64,000 bases of DNA, taken from assembly GCF_010729485.1 (NCBI RefSeq), contig NZ_AP022609.1:1178001-1242000 (forward strand). The letters run 5' to 3'. Below the pieces are notes generated by a model. The model saw only the letters and a program-made list of their open reading frames with translations. It was not told the DNA's origin and did not search any database. The stretch's first letter is position 1; the number at the start of each line of letters is the position of its first letter. The DNA comes from Mycolicibacter hiberniae (lineage in GTDB: Bacteria; Actinomycetota; Actinomycetes; Mycobacteriales; Mycobacteriaceae). A program made the position numbers and the translations under genes. Positions 25,518-34,366 of this stretch are shown here, one piece after another.

Positions 25518-25990
25518 GACGGCGCGTGACCGCAGCCGCGAGCCTGGCCGTGGCGGCGCTGACCGGTGCGGTCGGCTGGCTCGGCTACCGCGACCATCAG
25601 ATCCACCAGGCGCAGGAGCAGCGTGAAAGCTACGTCCAGGTGGCGCGTCAGGCGGCGATCAACCTGACGACGATCAGCTACGCCCAAGCCGACGCCGACG
25701 TGCAGCGCATCATCGATTCGACGACCGGGGAGTTCCGGGAAGACTTCACACAGCGCTCACGGCCCTTCCTCGACGTGGTCAGGCAGGCTCAGTCGGAGTC
25801 GGAGGGCACCGTCACCGAGGCCGGCCTGGAATCGGTGGACGGCGACCGGGCCGACGTGTTGCTGGCGGTCTCGGTGCGCACCACGATCGCCGGCACAGTC
25901 CAGCCAGAGCCGCGGCATTGGCGGATGCGAATCAGCCTGCAACGCACCGACGACGGCCCCAAGGTGTCCAACATCGGGTTCGTCCAGTGA
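25484..25990 (+). CDS. Mce-associated membrane protein A
   Basis: A 168-residue protein with one N-terminal membrane segment (about residues 18-36) and an extracytoplasmic domain of the Mce-associated type, with YAQADADVQRIIDSTTGEFREDF as the family signature. The related Mas proteins are thought to stabilise the Mce complexes. The ATG at 25484 lies inside mceF and is preceded by GGAAGGAGC, a good ribosome binding site, so the overlap is real. Its stop overlaps the next GTG. Confidence 0.88.
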   Translation: MADPAAAPERVGRRVTAAASLAVAALTGAVGWLGYRDHQIHQAQEQRESYVQVARQAAINLTTISYAQADADVQRIIDSTTGEFREDFTQRSRPFLDVVRQAQSESEGTVTEAGLESVDGDRADVLLAVSVRTTIAGTVQPEPRHWRMRISLQRTDDGPKVSNIGFVQ

Positions 25991-26589
25991 GCGGGGGTGC
26001 AGCCGTGACAGCGACTCCCAGCAGCGATGCGCCCGAGGGCGATGCGCCCGAGAGCGCAGCCGCCGAGGTCGCCGACAACACCGATTCACCGAGCCCGGCC
26101 CGGGGGCCGGGGTTGCGGCGTCTGCTGCTGGTCGCCCTGCTGCCCGCGCTGGCAACGGTTCTGACGTTGGCGGCCGGATACCTCCGCTGGCAGGACGCCT
26201 CGGCGCGGGTCGCGCAGGAAGCGGCCGCACAGTCGGTACAGACCGCGACCGAGGCCACCATCGCGATGCTGTCGTACCGCCCCGAGACCGTCGACAGTGC
26301 CTCGGCGGCCGCCGCCGACGGCATGACCGGAGCCTTTCGCGACGAGTACACCCAACTGATCAAGGAGGTCGTGGCCCCCGGCGCCAAACAGCAGCACATT
26401 TCGACCGTGGTCACGGTGCCCGCGGCGGCGTCGGTGACCGCCAGCGCTCGCCATGCGGTGGTCCTGCTCTTTGTCGATCAGGCGACCACGATCGGAAACG
26501 GTCCGCCCACCATGAGCGCATCGAGCGTGCGGGTCACTTTGGACAAAGTCGGCGGCCGGTGGCTGGTCTCGCAGTTCGACCCGGTGTAG
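25987..26589 (+). CDS. Mce-associated membrane protein B
   Basis: A 200-residue protein of the same general type as the preceding one: an acidic, Ala/Pro-rich cytoplasmic start (about 1-40), one membrane segment (LLLVALLPALATVLTLAAGY), then an extracytoplasmic domain containing MTGAFRDEYTQLIKEVVAP and a C-terminal VRVTLDKVGGRWLVSQFDPV. The GTG at 25987 overlaps the previous stop (GTGA); a second in-frame GTG lies at 26005. Together the two Mce-associated proteins complete the operon's core set. Confidence 0.87.
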   Translation: MSGGAAVTATPSSDAPEGDAPESAAAEVADNTDSPSPARGPGLRRLLLVALLPALATVLTLAAGYLRWQDASARVAQEAAAQSVQTATEATIAMLSYRPETVDSASAAAADGMTGAFRDEYTQLIKEVVAPGAKQQHISTVVTVPAAASVTASARHAVVLLFVDQATTIGNGPPTMSASSVRVTLDKVGGRWLVSQFDPV

Positions 26590-26601
26590 GGCGGTTGGCA
26601 G

Positions 26602-27093
26602 ATGGGCATTGATGCACGTCGCGCGGCGGTGCTGGCGATCCTGATCGTCGGTGCTGGGACGTCCCCGTGCGCCGCCGCCGACAACTCGCGCCTCAACGAC
26701 GGTGTCGTGACCAACGTCTACACCATTCACCACCAGGCCGGCTGCGCCGAGAAGGTGATGGTCGACCCCCGGCTGGTCCTTGCTGCTGAATGGCATGCCA
26801 AAGACCTTCTCGGACATCGCGACCTGGACGGCAATCTCGGTTCCGACGGGTCCACGCCACAGACCCGCGCACAGGCTGCGGGCTTTCCGGGCACGGTGGC
26901 CGAAACCGTCGCGATCAACCCCGCTTTGGCCATCAGCGGCATCGAGATCCTCAACCGCTGGTACTACAACCCGGTGGATTTCGCCATCATGTCCGACTGC
27001 GCCAACACCGCGATCGGCGTGTGGTCGGAGAACAGCCCGGACCGATCCGTGGTGGTCGCCGTTTACGGTGCGGCGTCAGCGGGTCCGGCGTAG
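26602..27093 (+). CDS. Secreted CAP-domain (SCP/PR-1-like) protein
   Basis: A 163-residue protein with a signal peptide (about residues 1-26, cleavage likely after CAAA) and a small CAP-like domain: LAAEWHAKDLLGHRDLDGNL, DGSTPQTRAQAAGFPG and a late SDCANTAIGVW. A Cys pair (HHQAGC and SDC) could form a disulfide. CAP proteins bind sterols or lipids in several organisms; here that would suit a neighbour of the Mce importer, but it is inference. It starts 12 bp after the preceding stop and its own stop lies only 13 bp before rnpB. Confidence 0.75.
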   Translation: MGIDARRAAVLAILIVGAGTSPCAAADNSRLNDGVVTNVYTIHHQAGCAEKVMVDPRLVLAAEWHAKDLLGHRDLDGNLGSDGSTPQTRAQAAGFPGTVAETVAINPALAISGIEILNRWYYNPVDFAIMSDCANTAIGVWSENSPDRSVVVAVYGAASAGPA

Positions 27094-27106
27094 TACGGTG
27101 ATCAGC

Positions 27107-27500
<394 letters not shown>

Positions 27501-27730
27501 CCTGCCCATTTACCAGGCAATTTATCGTATAAGGCCCTGTCGCTACGCAGAGCAGCGGTCGACCCGGCTATGAAACGCTACGGTTGTTCGACGTTCCGTA
27601 TGGGCTGGCGTAGAAAATCAATGGCACCGAGCGCCCTGGACGACGGAGACGGGGATACGAGCCGCCGCAGGTCAGGTCGACATCTCGCCCCATTTCGGGC
27701 AGCAGACCCATCTATCGCAGCGCACCAGCA
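27501..27730. other. Lower-GC gap downstream of rnpB
   Basis: About 230 bp without a gene. It has several A/T-rich patches (AATTTATCGTATAAGG, TAGAAAATCAATGG) unlike the rest of the window. I see no transposase, inverted repeat or RNA gene in it; it may be the edge of an acquired segment. Confidence 0.45.
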
Positions 27731-28159
27731 ATGTCAGTGCCGGTCGATACCATGCCGCACATGGCCCCGGTCCTCGTCGCCCTGATAATCGCCTACGTCA
27801 TGGTGAAGCGGTGGGCAGACAAGCCCACACCGGTTGGGACACCCGAACAAGAACAGGCCAGAGCCAACCTCAAGAAGTTGGGCGATGAACTCAACTCCGT
27901 CTTATTGGCCTGGTTAACCCTCCTAACGGGGTTCGTAATTCTCGGCTTGGCGTTAAACGGCGCGCTTGTGCCGCTACTTGTCTACGGTGTTCTTCCTATG
28001 GTCGCCGCAGTGTGCGCAGTGAGGCTGGGCCTACGTGCGGCCCACGAGCGCGCAACAGAGCGGAACAGGCTAATCGCCGACGCCACCAAGCAGCACAATC
28101 AAGTGATGGCTGGTGATGACTCAGGTATCTACGGCCGCTACCCGCCAGCCGCCTGCTAG
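27731..28159 (+). CDS. Hypothetical membrane protein in a low-GC stretch
   Basis: A 142-residue open frame (132 from the third Met at 27761) with one hydrophobic segment at the N-terminus (VLVALIIAYVMV), a charged middle and two further hydrophobic stretches between about residues 58 and 98, then a basic Arg-rich helix. A hand count over 27781-27960 gives 98 G+C in 180 bases, about 54%, far below its neighbours; Leu and Thr codons ending in A or T are frequent. This suggests transfer from another genome. No family is recognised, and whether the gene is expressed is unknown. Confidence 0.5.
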   Translation: MSVPVDTMPHMAPVLVALIIAYVMVKRWADKPTPVGTPEQEQARANLKKLGDELNSVLLAWLTLLTGFVILGLALNGALVPLLVYGVLPMVAAVCAVRLGLRAAHERATERNRLIADATKQHNQVMAGDDSGIYGRYPPAAC

Positions 28160-28457
28160 CTCCATAAGACCCGTTAGCTGCATCGCAAAGTGGGGCATTT
28201 TCAACTGGGATACCGAACTAGTCAGTTCCGGAAATCAAGCATTCCGTAATTACGCGGGAACCGTCGGCCCTCAGGCGACATTCCGGCAGGGGTGCCCAGC
28301 GCGGCGGACGACCTGCGCAGACAGTCCGCAGCAGATTAGGCGGCAGCAGTCATTGGCCGTCATGGTTACGGCGCAGCACCTGAAAACGTGGCCCGCCTGG
28401 TGTGATCACCGCCGCGCCGCGGCGCACTCGCGGCAAACGGGGGTTAATTTAGCGTCC
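28160..28457. other. Gap with atypical sequence, possibly mobile-element scar
   Basis: Roughly 300 bp between two hypothetical genes. The first half (28185-28260) is A/T-rich for this genome; the second half returns to typical composition. No intact open reading frame with a ribosome binding site was found, and the stretch carries no terminal repeats that I can see. Confidence 0.4.
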
Positions 28458-28919
28458 ATGACGAACGAAGAACGCCTCCGGCAGATCGCCAGGGACGTGT
28501 TCCCTGACTGGTCGCGCCCGCCCCGGATCGTGGTGGAGCAGATCGGCCAGCTGGTGCGGCGATGGCCGGTTGACGGCTTCGCCCGCGAGAACCTGCCGGA
28601 TCAGCAGTGCCGTCTGGTGTGGATCGACAAGCACGCGATCGGGCAACTGGACTACATCGCAGACGCCGCCGAGGAGCAGGATCTGGCCGCGGTGATCCGG
28701 CCGCTGAGCCAGGTCACCGCGGTACAGGTCAACGCCTATGGTTCGGCGGACGCTTTCGGGGAGCGGACCTACCGTCGTGCCGTGGTGGTGTGCTTCGCAT
28801 CGGGGAATCCGATCGCGGTCGACACCACCCAGCACGCGAACGACGGCCTTCGGAGCCACGCCGACCGGTTCATCGATCGGTTACTGGACGCACTGGCGGG
28901 CACCTCCGCCGCTGATTAG
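28458..28919 (+). CDS. Hypothetical protein
   Basis: A 153-residue soluble protein with a normal high-GC composition. It starts MTNEERLRQIARDVFPDWSR, and the middle DKHAIGQLDYIADAAEEQDLAAVIRPL and end DGLRSHADRFIDRLLDAL look helical, but no motif or family comes to mind. The ATG at 28458 was chosen as the first Met that excludes the low-complexity upstream frame. It converges with the CYTH/CHAD gene, 29 bp apart. It does not correspond to a gene I know at this place in M. tuberculosis. Confidence 0.6.
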   Translation: MTNEERLRQIARDVFPDWSRPPRIVVEQIGQLVRRWPVDGFARENLPDQQCRLVWIDKHAIGQLDYIADAAEEQDLAAVIRPLSQVTAVQVNAYGSADAFGERTYRRAVVVCFASGNPIAVDTTQHANDGLRSHADRFIDRLLDALAGTSAAD

Positions 28920-28948
28920 CCGGCCGAAACCAAACCGCCCAGCTTCGG

Positions 28949-30361
28949 CTACATCGCCTTGTCGAGCTTGCGCAGGGCGGGCTGCAGCTGCGCCCGGCAC
29001 CGCGCGGCGAGATCGGCCTCGCGGGCATACAGCAGCCCGTAGGTGAAGGTGTCCTCACCGGCAGCCGCCGCCGCATCGGCCTGCGCAATCAGGTGTTCGC
29101 GGCTGACAACGCTGTCCTGGTGGTCACCCAGCAGCGTCTGAATCGTCTTCGCCCGCCGGGCGATCTTGGTCTTGCCCGCTGCCGCGGCGGCGTAGCGCAG
29201 TCGCTTGGCGGCCTTGCGGATCCGGTGCAGTGCCGCGTCGCGGTCCGCGGCCGTCTTGGCTGCCTTCACCGCCTTGCGCAGCCGCCGGTAGGCGATGTCC
29301 ACCGAGGCCGACCGGCTGGCGGTCGGCGCGTTGATCAGATCATCGAGCCCGTCGAGCAGCCGGAAGTATCGCGAGGAGCGCATCGCGGTCAAGCTGCGCC
29401 GTCGCCCCGTCTGATAGCGGCGCTGCGAACCGCCGACCAGCCGTTCGCGCACGGGTCCGCGGACCAGTTCCGGTGCCAGCTCATCGAGCTCCTGCTGGTA
29501 GCGCTGGGCCAGGACCTCGGCATCGCGCGCGACACCGAGCACCGCCCCGAGTTCCCGCAACTCGTCGAGCAGCGGGGCGTGGGTCTTCTCCTCGCCGTGC
29601 AACAGGCTGCGGATCCGCCGGACCGTCACCCGCATCTGATGAACGGCGTCGTCGGCGTCGGCGCGCACCCCACGATCCCATCCCAGCAGCAGCTCGACCT
29701 GCTCGGCCAGTGCCCGCTGCAGGCGATCGGTGGGGTGTGCGGGCGGCGCGGGTGCGCCGAGCACCCGGGCCAGTTTCGAGCCGTAGCCGGCCGGCCCGGC
29801 GCCGGTGTCGAGCAGCCGGTTGCTCAGCCGGTCCAGCAGCTCGATGTCGCCGCAGCCCAGTTCCAGTTCCCATTCCCGCCAGAGCTGTTCGGCTTCTTCG
29901 CGGTCGGTGCCGGTGGCCGACGCGGTGACCTGATCGTCGCAGAACTCGGCCAGCACCTCGTCGCGCTCGTCGCGCAGTACCACCACGCGGCGGGCGGTGC
30001 GGATCTGCGCCACCGGCGCCAGCGCCCGGTCCCGCACCAACGCCCGCACCACGTCGAGCAGTTCGTCCGGAACCTCGGGGCCCAAGGGGGCACGTACCTC
30101 GGTGCGGGTGTCCGGCCCGGCGGGAAGCTTCAGGTGCCAGCCGGCGTCGGGACCGCCGGTGCGCCGGCGCAGAGTGACCCGCCGGGCCGCCAGGTCATGG
30201 CCGGCAGTGTCGTAGTACACGGCCGCCAGGGCCTGCGCCGGCAGGTGTTCGACGCGGGCGACTCCGGCGATGCCGTCGAAGGACGGCGAGATGGCCGACG
30301 CATCGACGTCGAACTTGCGTTCCACCTCGCGATAGGAGGTGGTGGGGTCGGCTGGGGACAC
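28949..30361 (-). CDS. CYTH and CHAD domain protein, Rv2226-type
   Basis: A 470-residue two-domain protein. The N-terminal CYTH (triphosphate tunnel) domain, about residues 8-200, has the ExExK motif in REVERKFDV and further tunnel residues (LRRRTGGPDAGWHLKLP). The C-terminal CHAD domain, about 225-465, is helical with the conserved His residues in VHQMRVTVRRIRSLL and LHRIRKAAKRLRYAAA. CHAD domains bind polyphosphate, and the CYTH domain hydrolyses or binds triphosphates. The start at 30361 (a GTG) is upstream of MSPADPTTSYREVERKF. It converges with the small hypothetical gene and is followed by panB upstream in the same orientation. Confidence 0.9.
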   Translation of the reverse strand: MSPADPTTSYREVERKFDVDASAISPSFDGIAGVARVEHLPAQALAAVYYDTAGHDLAARRVTLRRRTGGPDAGWHLKLPAGPDTRTEVRAPLGPEVPDELLDVVRALVRDRALAPVAQIRTARRVVVLRDERDEVLAEFCDDQVTASATGTDREEAEQLWREWELELGCGDIELLDRLSNRLLDTGAGPAGYGSKLARVLGAPAPPAHPTDRLQRALAEQVELLLGWDRGVRADADDAVHQMRVTVRRIRSLLHGEEKTHAPLLDELRELGAVLGVARDAEVLAQRYQQELDELAPELVRGPVRERLVGGSQRRYQTGRRRSLTAMRSSRYFRLLDGLDDLINAPTASRSASVDIAYRRLRKAVKAAKTAADRDAALHRIRKAAKRLRYAAAAAGKTKIARRAKTIQTLLGDHQDSVVSREHLIAQADAAAAAGEDTFTYGLLYAREADLAARCRAQLQPALRKLDKAM

Positions 30362-30403
30362 GACATCCAGCCTGTCACACCCGGGCCGACCGGATACCTC
30401 TTT

Positions 30404-31255
30404 CTAGAAGCAGTGCTCCTCGGCCGGGAAGGTTCCCGCCGCCACCTCGTGGGCGTACTGCTCTGCGGCGCGGCGCAATTCAGCTCCGACGTCGCCGAAA
30501 CGCTTGACGAACCGGGCGGTCTTGCCGGTGGTCATCCCGGCCATGTCCTGCCACACCAGAACCTGGGCGTCGCAGTTGGGCCCGGCGCCGATACCGACGG
30601 TGGGAATGGTCAGCTTCCCGGTGATCTGGGTGGCCAGCTCGGCGGGCACCATCTCCATCACCACCGCGAAGGCCCCCGCTTCGGCGACCGCGATCGCGTC
30701 GGCGATGGTCTGCTCGGCGGCGTCGCCGCGTCCCTGGACCCGGTAGCCGCCCAGGGTGTTCACGCTCTGCGGAGTGAACCCGATATGGGCCATCACCGGG
30801 ATGCCGGCTGCGGACAGCATGGCGATCTGGTCGGCCACCCGCTCGCCGCCCTCCAGCTTGACGGCGTGCGCGCCGCCCTCCTTCATGAACCGGGTGGCGG
30901 TGGCCAGGGCCGCAGCCGGTCCGCCTTCGTAGGAGCCGAACGGCAGGTCGGCCACCACCAATGCGTGCGGGGCGCCGCGCACCACCGCCCGTACCAGCGG
31001 GATCAGCTCGTCGACAGTGACCGCAACCGTGCTGTCGTAGCCGTAGACAACGTTGGCCGCGGAGTCCCCGACCAGCAGCACCGGGATGCCGGCGTCGTCG
31101 AAGATCCGGGCCGAGGAGTAGTCGTAGGCCGTCAGCATCGACCATTTGCGTCCCTCGCCCTTCATCTCCTGCAGATGATGGACGCGGGTCTTCGGTGCGA
31201 TGCGGACCGGATTGGGCGCAGCGTCATTGCCGGCGCCGTAAATGTGCTCAGACAT
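30404..31255 (-). CDS. panB: Ketopantoate hydroxymethyltransferase
   Basis: A 283-residue PanB, which transfers a hydroxymethyl group from methylene-tetrahydrofolate to alpha-ketoisovalerate in pantothenate and CoA synthesis. Recognisable motifs are [31 protein letters not shown] with metal-binding Asp, KLEGG and AHIGFTPQS, and the C-terminal [15 protein letters not shown]. The ATG at 31255 is preceded by AAGGGA at good spacing; the resulting N-terminus agrees with Rv2225. Its substrate is also the branched-chain keto acid of valine synthesis, and ilvE at 49330 is in the same pathway area. Confidence 0.96.
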   Translation of the reverse strand: MSEHIYGAGNDAAPNPVRIAPKTRVHHLQEMKGEGRKWSMLTAYDYSSARIFDDAGIPVLLVGDSAANVVYGYDSTVAVTVDELIPLVRAVVRGAPHALVVADLPFGSYEGGPAAALATATRFMKEGGAHAVKLEGGERVADQIAMLSAAGIPVMAHIGFTPQSVNTLGGYRVQGRGDAAEQTIADAIAVAEAGAFAVVMEMVPAELATQITGKLTIPTVGIGAGPNCDAQVLVWQDMAGMTTGKTARFVKRFGDVGAELRRAAEQYAHEVAAGTFPAEEHCF

Positions 31256-31448
31256 CGTTGTCCCTTGAATCGGTCGGGTCGATCCTCGAAGCCCGTGCAG
31301 CGGGTCCCCGGGTCGTCTGACATGTCCAGTCTGCCACTCGGGGGAGCACAGCTGAACCACAAGGTGAAGTGGATTTCCTCACATCGGCACGCGCTGAGCC
31401 CACCGGGTGCCCGGGCTTGCCCGCGCGTGCATGGCAGCATGTGGTGTC

Positions 31449-32990
31449 ATGAGCTCGCCGACGCGCCGCGACAGGATCACGCGCACCGTTTTGACCTGCC
31501 TCGCGATCGCGACAGTGATGATCACCGTCGGCAGCTGCACCCGGCTGACGCCGGGCCACGCGGTGCTGGCCGTGCCGAAGGTCGGCCAGCCGGTCCAGTG
31601 GGACAAGTGCCGGTTCACCGCCGACACCAACATCAAGGTCCCCGCCGACGCCCAGTGCGGGTTCATCGCGGTGCCGGTCGACTACTCCGCGCCGCAGGGC
31701 GACGTCGCCCGGCTGGCCATGATCCGTTTCCCGGCCACCAAGGACAAGATCGGTTCGCTGGTGATCAACCCGGGCGGCCCGGGGGAGTCCGGCATCGAGA
31801 CCGCGGTGGGCCTGGTCAGCTCCCTGCCGCGTCAGGTCCGCGAGAGCTTCGACCTGGTCGGGTTCGACCCGCGCGGGGTGGCCTCGTCGCGGCCCGCGGT
31901 GTGGTGCAACTCCGACGAGGAGAACGACCGGCTGCGTGCTCTGAACCAGGTCGACTACAGCCCCGAGGGCGTGGCGCGTATCGAGAACGAGACCAAGGAG
32001 TTCGTCGCGCGCTGCCTGGAGAAGACCGGCAAGGAATTTCTGGCCAACGTCGGCACCGTGAACGTCGCCCGCGACCTGGATGCGATTCGCGCCGGACTGG
32101 GCGACGACAAGCTGACCTACCTGGGCTACTCCTACGGCACCCGGATCGGCTCGGCCTACGCCGAGGCCTACCCGCAGAACGTGCGGGCGATGATCCTCGA
32201 CGGCGCGGTGGACCCCAACGCCGATCCGATCGAGGAGGACCTGCGGCAGGCGGAGGCCTTCCAGGGCGCGTTCGACGACTTCGCGGCCGACTGCGCCAAG
32301 GAGACCGACTGCCCGTTGGGCGACGATCCCGCCAAGGCCGTCGACGTCTACCACAGCCTGGTCGACCCGCTGGTGGACAAGCCGGCAAAGACCAAGGACC
32401 CGCGCGGACTGAGCTACAGCGACGCCATCGTGGGCACCATCATGGCGCTGTATTCGCCGACGTTCTGGACGCACCTCAACGACGGCCTGTCCGATCTGGC
32501 CGAGGGCCGCGGCGACATCATGCTGAGCCTGGCCGACCTGTACATGCGCCGGGACGCCAGCGGCCACTACACCAACGCCACCGATGCCCGCGTCGCGGTC
32601 AACTGCGTCGACCAGCCGCCGATCACCGACCGCGCCAAGGTGATCGAGGAGGACCGGCGTTCCCGTGAGGTCGCGCCGTTCATGAGCTACGGAAAATTCA
32701 CCGGCGACGCCCCGCTGGGCACCTGCGCCTTCTGGCCGGTGCCGCCCACCACGGAGCCGCATACCCTCTCGGTGCCCGACCTGCCCCCGACGATGGTGGT
32801 CTCCACCACCCGCGACCCGGCCACGCCGTACCAGGCCGGTGTGGACCTGGCCAAGCAGCTGGGCGGCTCGTTGGTGACGTTCAACGGAACTCAGCACACC
32901 GTGGTGTTTCAGGGCAACGAATGCGTGGACCGGTACGCCGCGCGATACCTGGTTGACGGCACGCTGCCGCCACCCGATGCAAAATGCTGA
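31449..32990 (+). CDS. hip1: Cell-envelope serine protease/esterase Hip1 (CaeA), lipoprotein
   Basis: A 513-residue alpha/beta-hydrolase of the tripeptidyl aminopeptidase type, homologous to M. tuberculosis Rv2224c (Hip1/CaeA). It has a signal peptide with lipobox VGSC (Cys30), nucleophile Ser228 in GYSYGTR (the same number as in Hip1), an oxyanion-hole NPGGPGESG near residue 108, the catalytic Asp in TTRDPATPY and His in GTQHTVVF. It is anchored in the envelope and in M. tuberculosis cleaves GroEL2 and modulates the immune response. M. tuberculosis carries a second paralogue (Rv2223c) next to it; only one copy is present here. It is divergent from panB. Confidence 0.94.
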   Translation: MSSPTRRDRITRTVLTCLAIATVMITVGSCTRLTPGHAVLAVPKVGQPVQWDKCRFTADTNIKVPADAQCGFIAVPVDYSAPQGDVARLAMIRFPATKDKIGSLVINPGGPGESGIETAVGLVSSLPRQVRESFDLVGFDPRGVASSRPAVWCNSDEENDRLRALNQVDYSPEGVARIENETKEFVARCLEKTGKEFLANVGTVNVARDLDAIRAGLGDDKLTYLGYSYGTRIGSAYAEAYPQNVRAMILDGAVDPNADPIEEDLRQAEAFQGAFDDFAADCAKETDCPLGDDPAKAVDVYHSLVDPLVDKPAKTKDPRGLSYSDAIVGTIMALYSPTFWTHLNDGLSDLAEGRGDIMLSLADLYMRRDASGHYTNATDARVAVNCVDQPPITDRAKVIEEDRRSREVAPFMSYGKFTGDAPLGTCAFWPVPPTTEPHTLSVPDLPPTMVVSTTRDPATPYQAGVDLAKQLGGSLVTFNGTQHTVVFQGNECVDRYAARYLVDGTLPPPDAKC

Positions 32991-33010
32991 GCGCTGATAC
33001 GCTTCGCGGT

Positions 33011-34351
33011 ATGGACCGTCAGAAGGAGTTTGTGCTCCGCACGCTGGAGGAACGCGACATCCGTTTCGTCCGGCTCTGGTTCACCGATGTGCTCGGTTAC
33101 CTCAAGTCCGTGGCGATCGCCCCGGCGGAGCTCGAGGGCGCCTTCGACGAGGGCGTCGGCTTCGACGGCTCGGCGATAGAGGGTTTCGCCCGGGTCTCCG
33201 AATCCGACATGGTCGCCCATCCCGACCCGTCGACATTCCAGCTGCTGCCGTGGACCTCGGATTCGGGCAAGCAGTACTCGGCGCGGATGTTCTGCGACAT
33301 CACCATGCCGGACGGATCGCCGGCCTGGGCGTCCTCGCGCCACGTGCTGCGCCGGCAACTGGCCAAGGCGGGGGAGCTGGGGTTCGCCTGCTACGTGCAC
33401 CCCGAGATCGAGTTCTTCCTGCTCGAGCCCGGCCCCTATGACGGGAGCACGCCGGTTCCGGCCGACGACGCGGGCTACTTCGACCAGTCGATCCACGGCT
33501 CGGCCGCCAACTTCCGCCGGCATGCGATCGACGCCCTGGAGTCGATGGGCATCTCGGTGGAGTACAGCCACCACGAAAACGCCCCGGGGCAACAGGAGAT
33601 CGACCTGCGCTACGCCGACGCGCTGTCGATGGCCGACAACGTGATGACGTTCCGCTACCTGATCAAAGAGATCGCGCTCAAGGAGGGTGTCCGGGCGTCG
33701 TTCATGCCCAAGCCTTTCCGGGAGCACGCCGGATCGGCCATGCACACGCACATGAGCCTGTTCGAGGGCGAGGTCAACGCGTTCCACAGCCCTGACGACC
33801 CGCTGCAGCTGTCGGCCACCGCGAAATCGTTCATCGCCGGAATCCTCGAGCACGCCAACGAGATCAGCGCCGTCACCAACCAGTGGGTCAACTCCTACAA
33901 GCGGCTGATCCACGGCGGCGAGGCGCCCACCGCGGCGTCCTGGGGCGCGTCCAACCGCTCCGCGCTGGTGCGGGTGCCGATGTACAGCCCGCACAAGACG
34001 TCCTCGCGGCGTATCGAGGTGCGCAGCCCGGACTCGGCGTGCAATCCCTACCTGACGTTCGCGGTGCTGTTGGCCGCCGGGCTGCGCGGGGTGGAGCAGG
34101 GCTACGAGCTGGGCCCCGAGGCCGAGGACAACGTCTGGGCGTTGACTCCCGAGGAACGCCAGGCGATGGGCTACCGCGAGTTGCCCGGCACCTTGGAGCG
34201 GGCGCTGACCGAGATGGAGAACTCCGAGCTGGTCGCCGAGGCGCTGGGGGAGCAGGTCTTCGACTTCTTTCTGCGTAACAAGCGCCAGGAGTGGGCGAAC
34301 TACCGCAGCCATGTGACGCCCTACGAGCTGCAGAACTACCTGGCGCTCTAG
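33011..34351 (+). CDS. glnA2: Glutamine synthetase GlnA2
   Basis: A 446-residue type I glutamine synthetase. It has DGSAIEGF (beta-grasp end), EIEFFLLE with the metal-binding Glu pair, SHHENAPGQQEIDLRYADAL, HAGSAMHTHMSL and NRSALVRVP. It corresponds to Rv2222c. GlnA2 belongs to the alpha subfamily and lacks the adenylylation Tyr segment of GlnA1. The ATG at 33011 is 20 bp after the hip1 stop. glnE follows after 15 bp in the same direction, so the two are probably co-transcribed. In M. tuberculosis it is not essential, unlike GlnA1. Confidence 0.95.
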   Translation: MDRQKEFVLRTLEERDIRFVRLWFTDVLGYLKSVAIAPAELEGAFDEGVGFDGSAIEGFARVSESDMVAHPDPSTFQLLPWTSDSGKQYSARMFCDITMPDGSPAWASSRHVLRRQLAKAGELGFACYVHPEIEFFLLEPGPYDGSTPVPADDAGYFDQSIHGSAANFRRHAIDALESMGISVEYSHHENAPGQQEIDLRYADALSMADNVMTFRYLIKEIALKEGVRASFMPKPFREHAGSAMHTHMSLFEGEVNAFHSPDDPLQLSATAKSFIAGILEHANEISAVTNQWVNSYKRLIHGGEAPTAASWGASNRSALVRVPMYSPHKTSSRRIEVRSPDSACNPYLTFAVLLAAGLRGVEQGYELGPEAEDNVWALTPEERQAMGYRELPGTLERALTEMENSELVAEALGEQVFDFFLRNKRQEWANYRSHVTPYELQNYLAL

Positions 34352-34366
34352 AGGCCCCGTACGGTC

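Noticed and set aside
28160..28300. An insertion-sequence end
   Set aside because: The A/T-rich wording looks foreign, but there is no transposase frame, terminal inverted repeat or target duplication.
29093..32668. A plus-strand open frame of more than 1,100 codons
   Set aside because: It runs antisense to the CYTH/CHAD gene and panB and out of frame through hip1. Its composition is that of a high-GC shadow frame, and no domain is recognisable.
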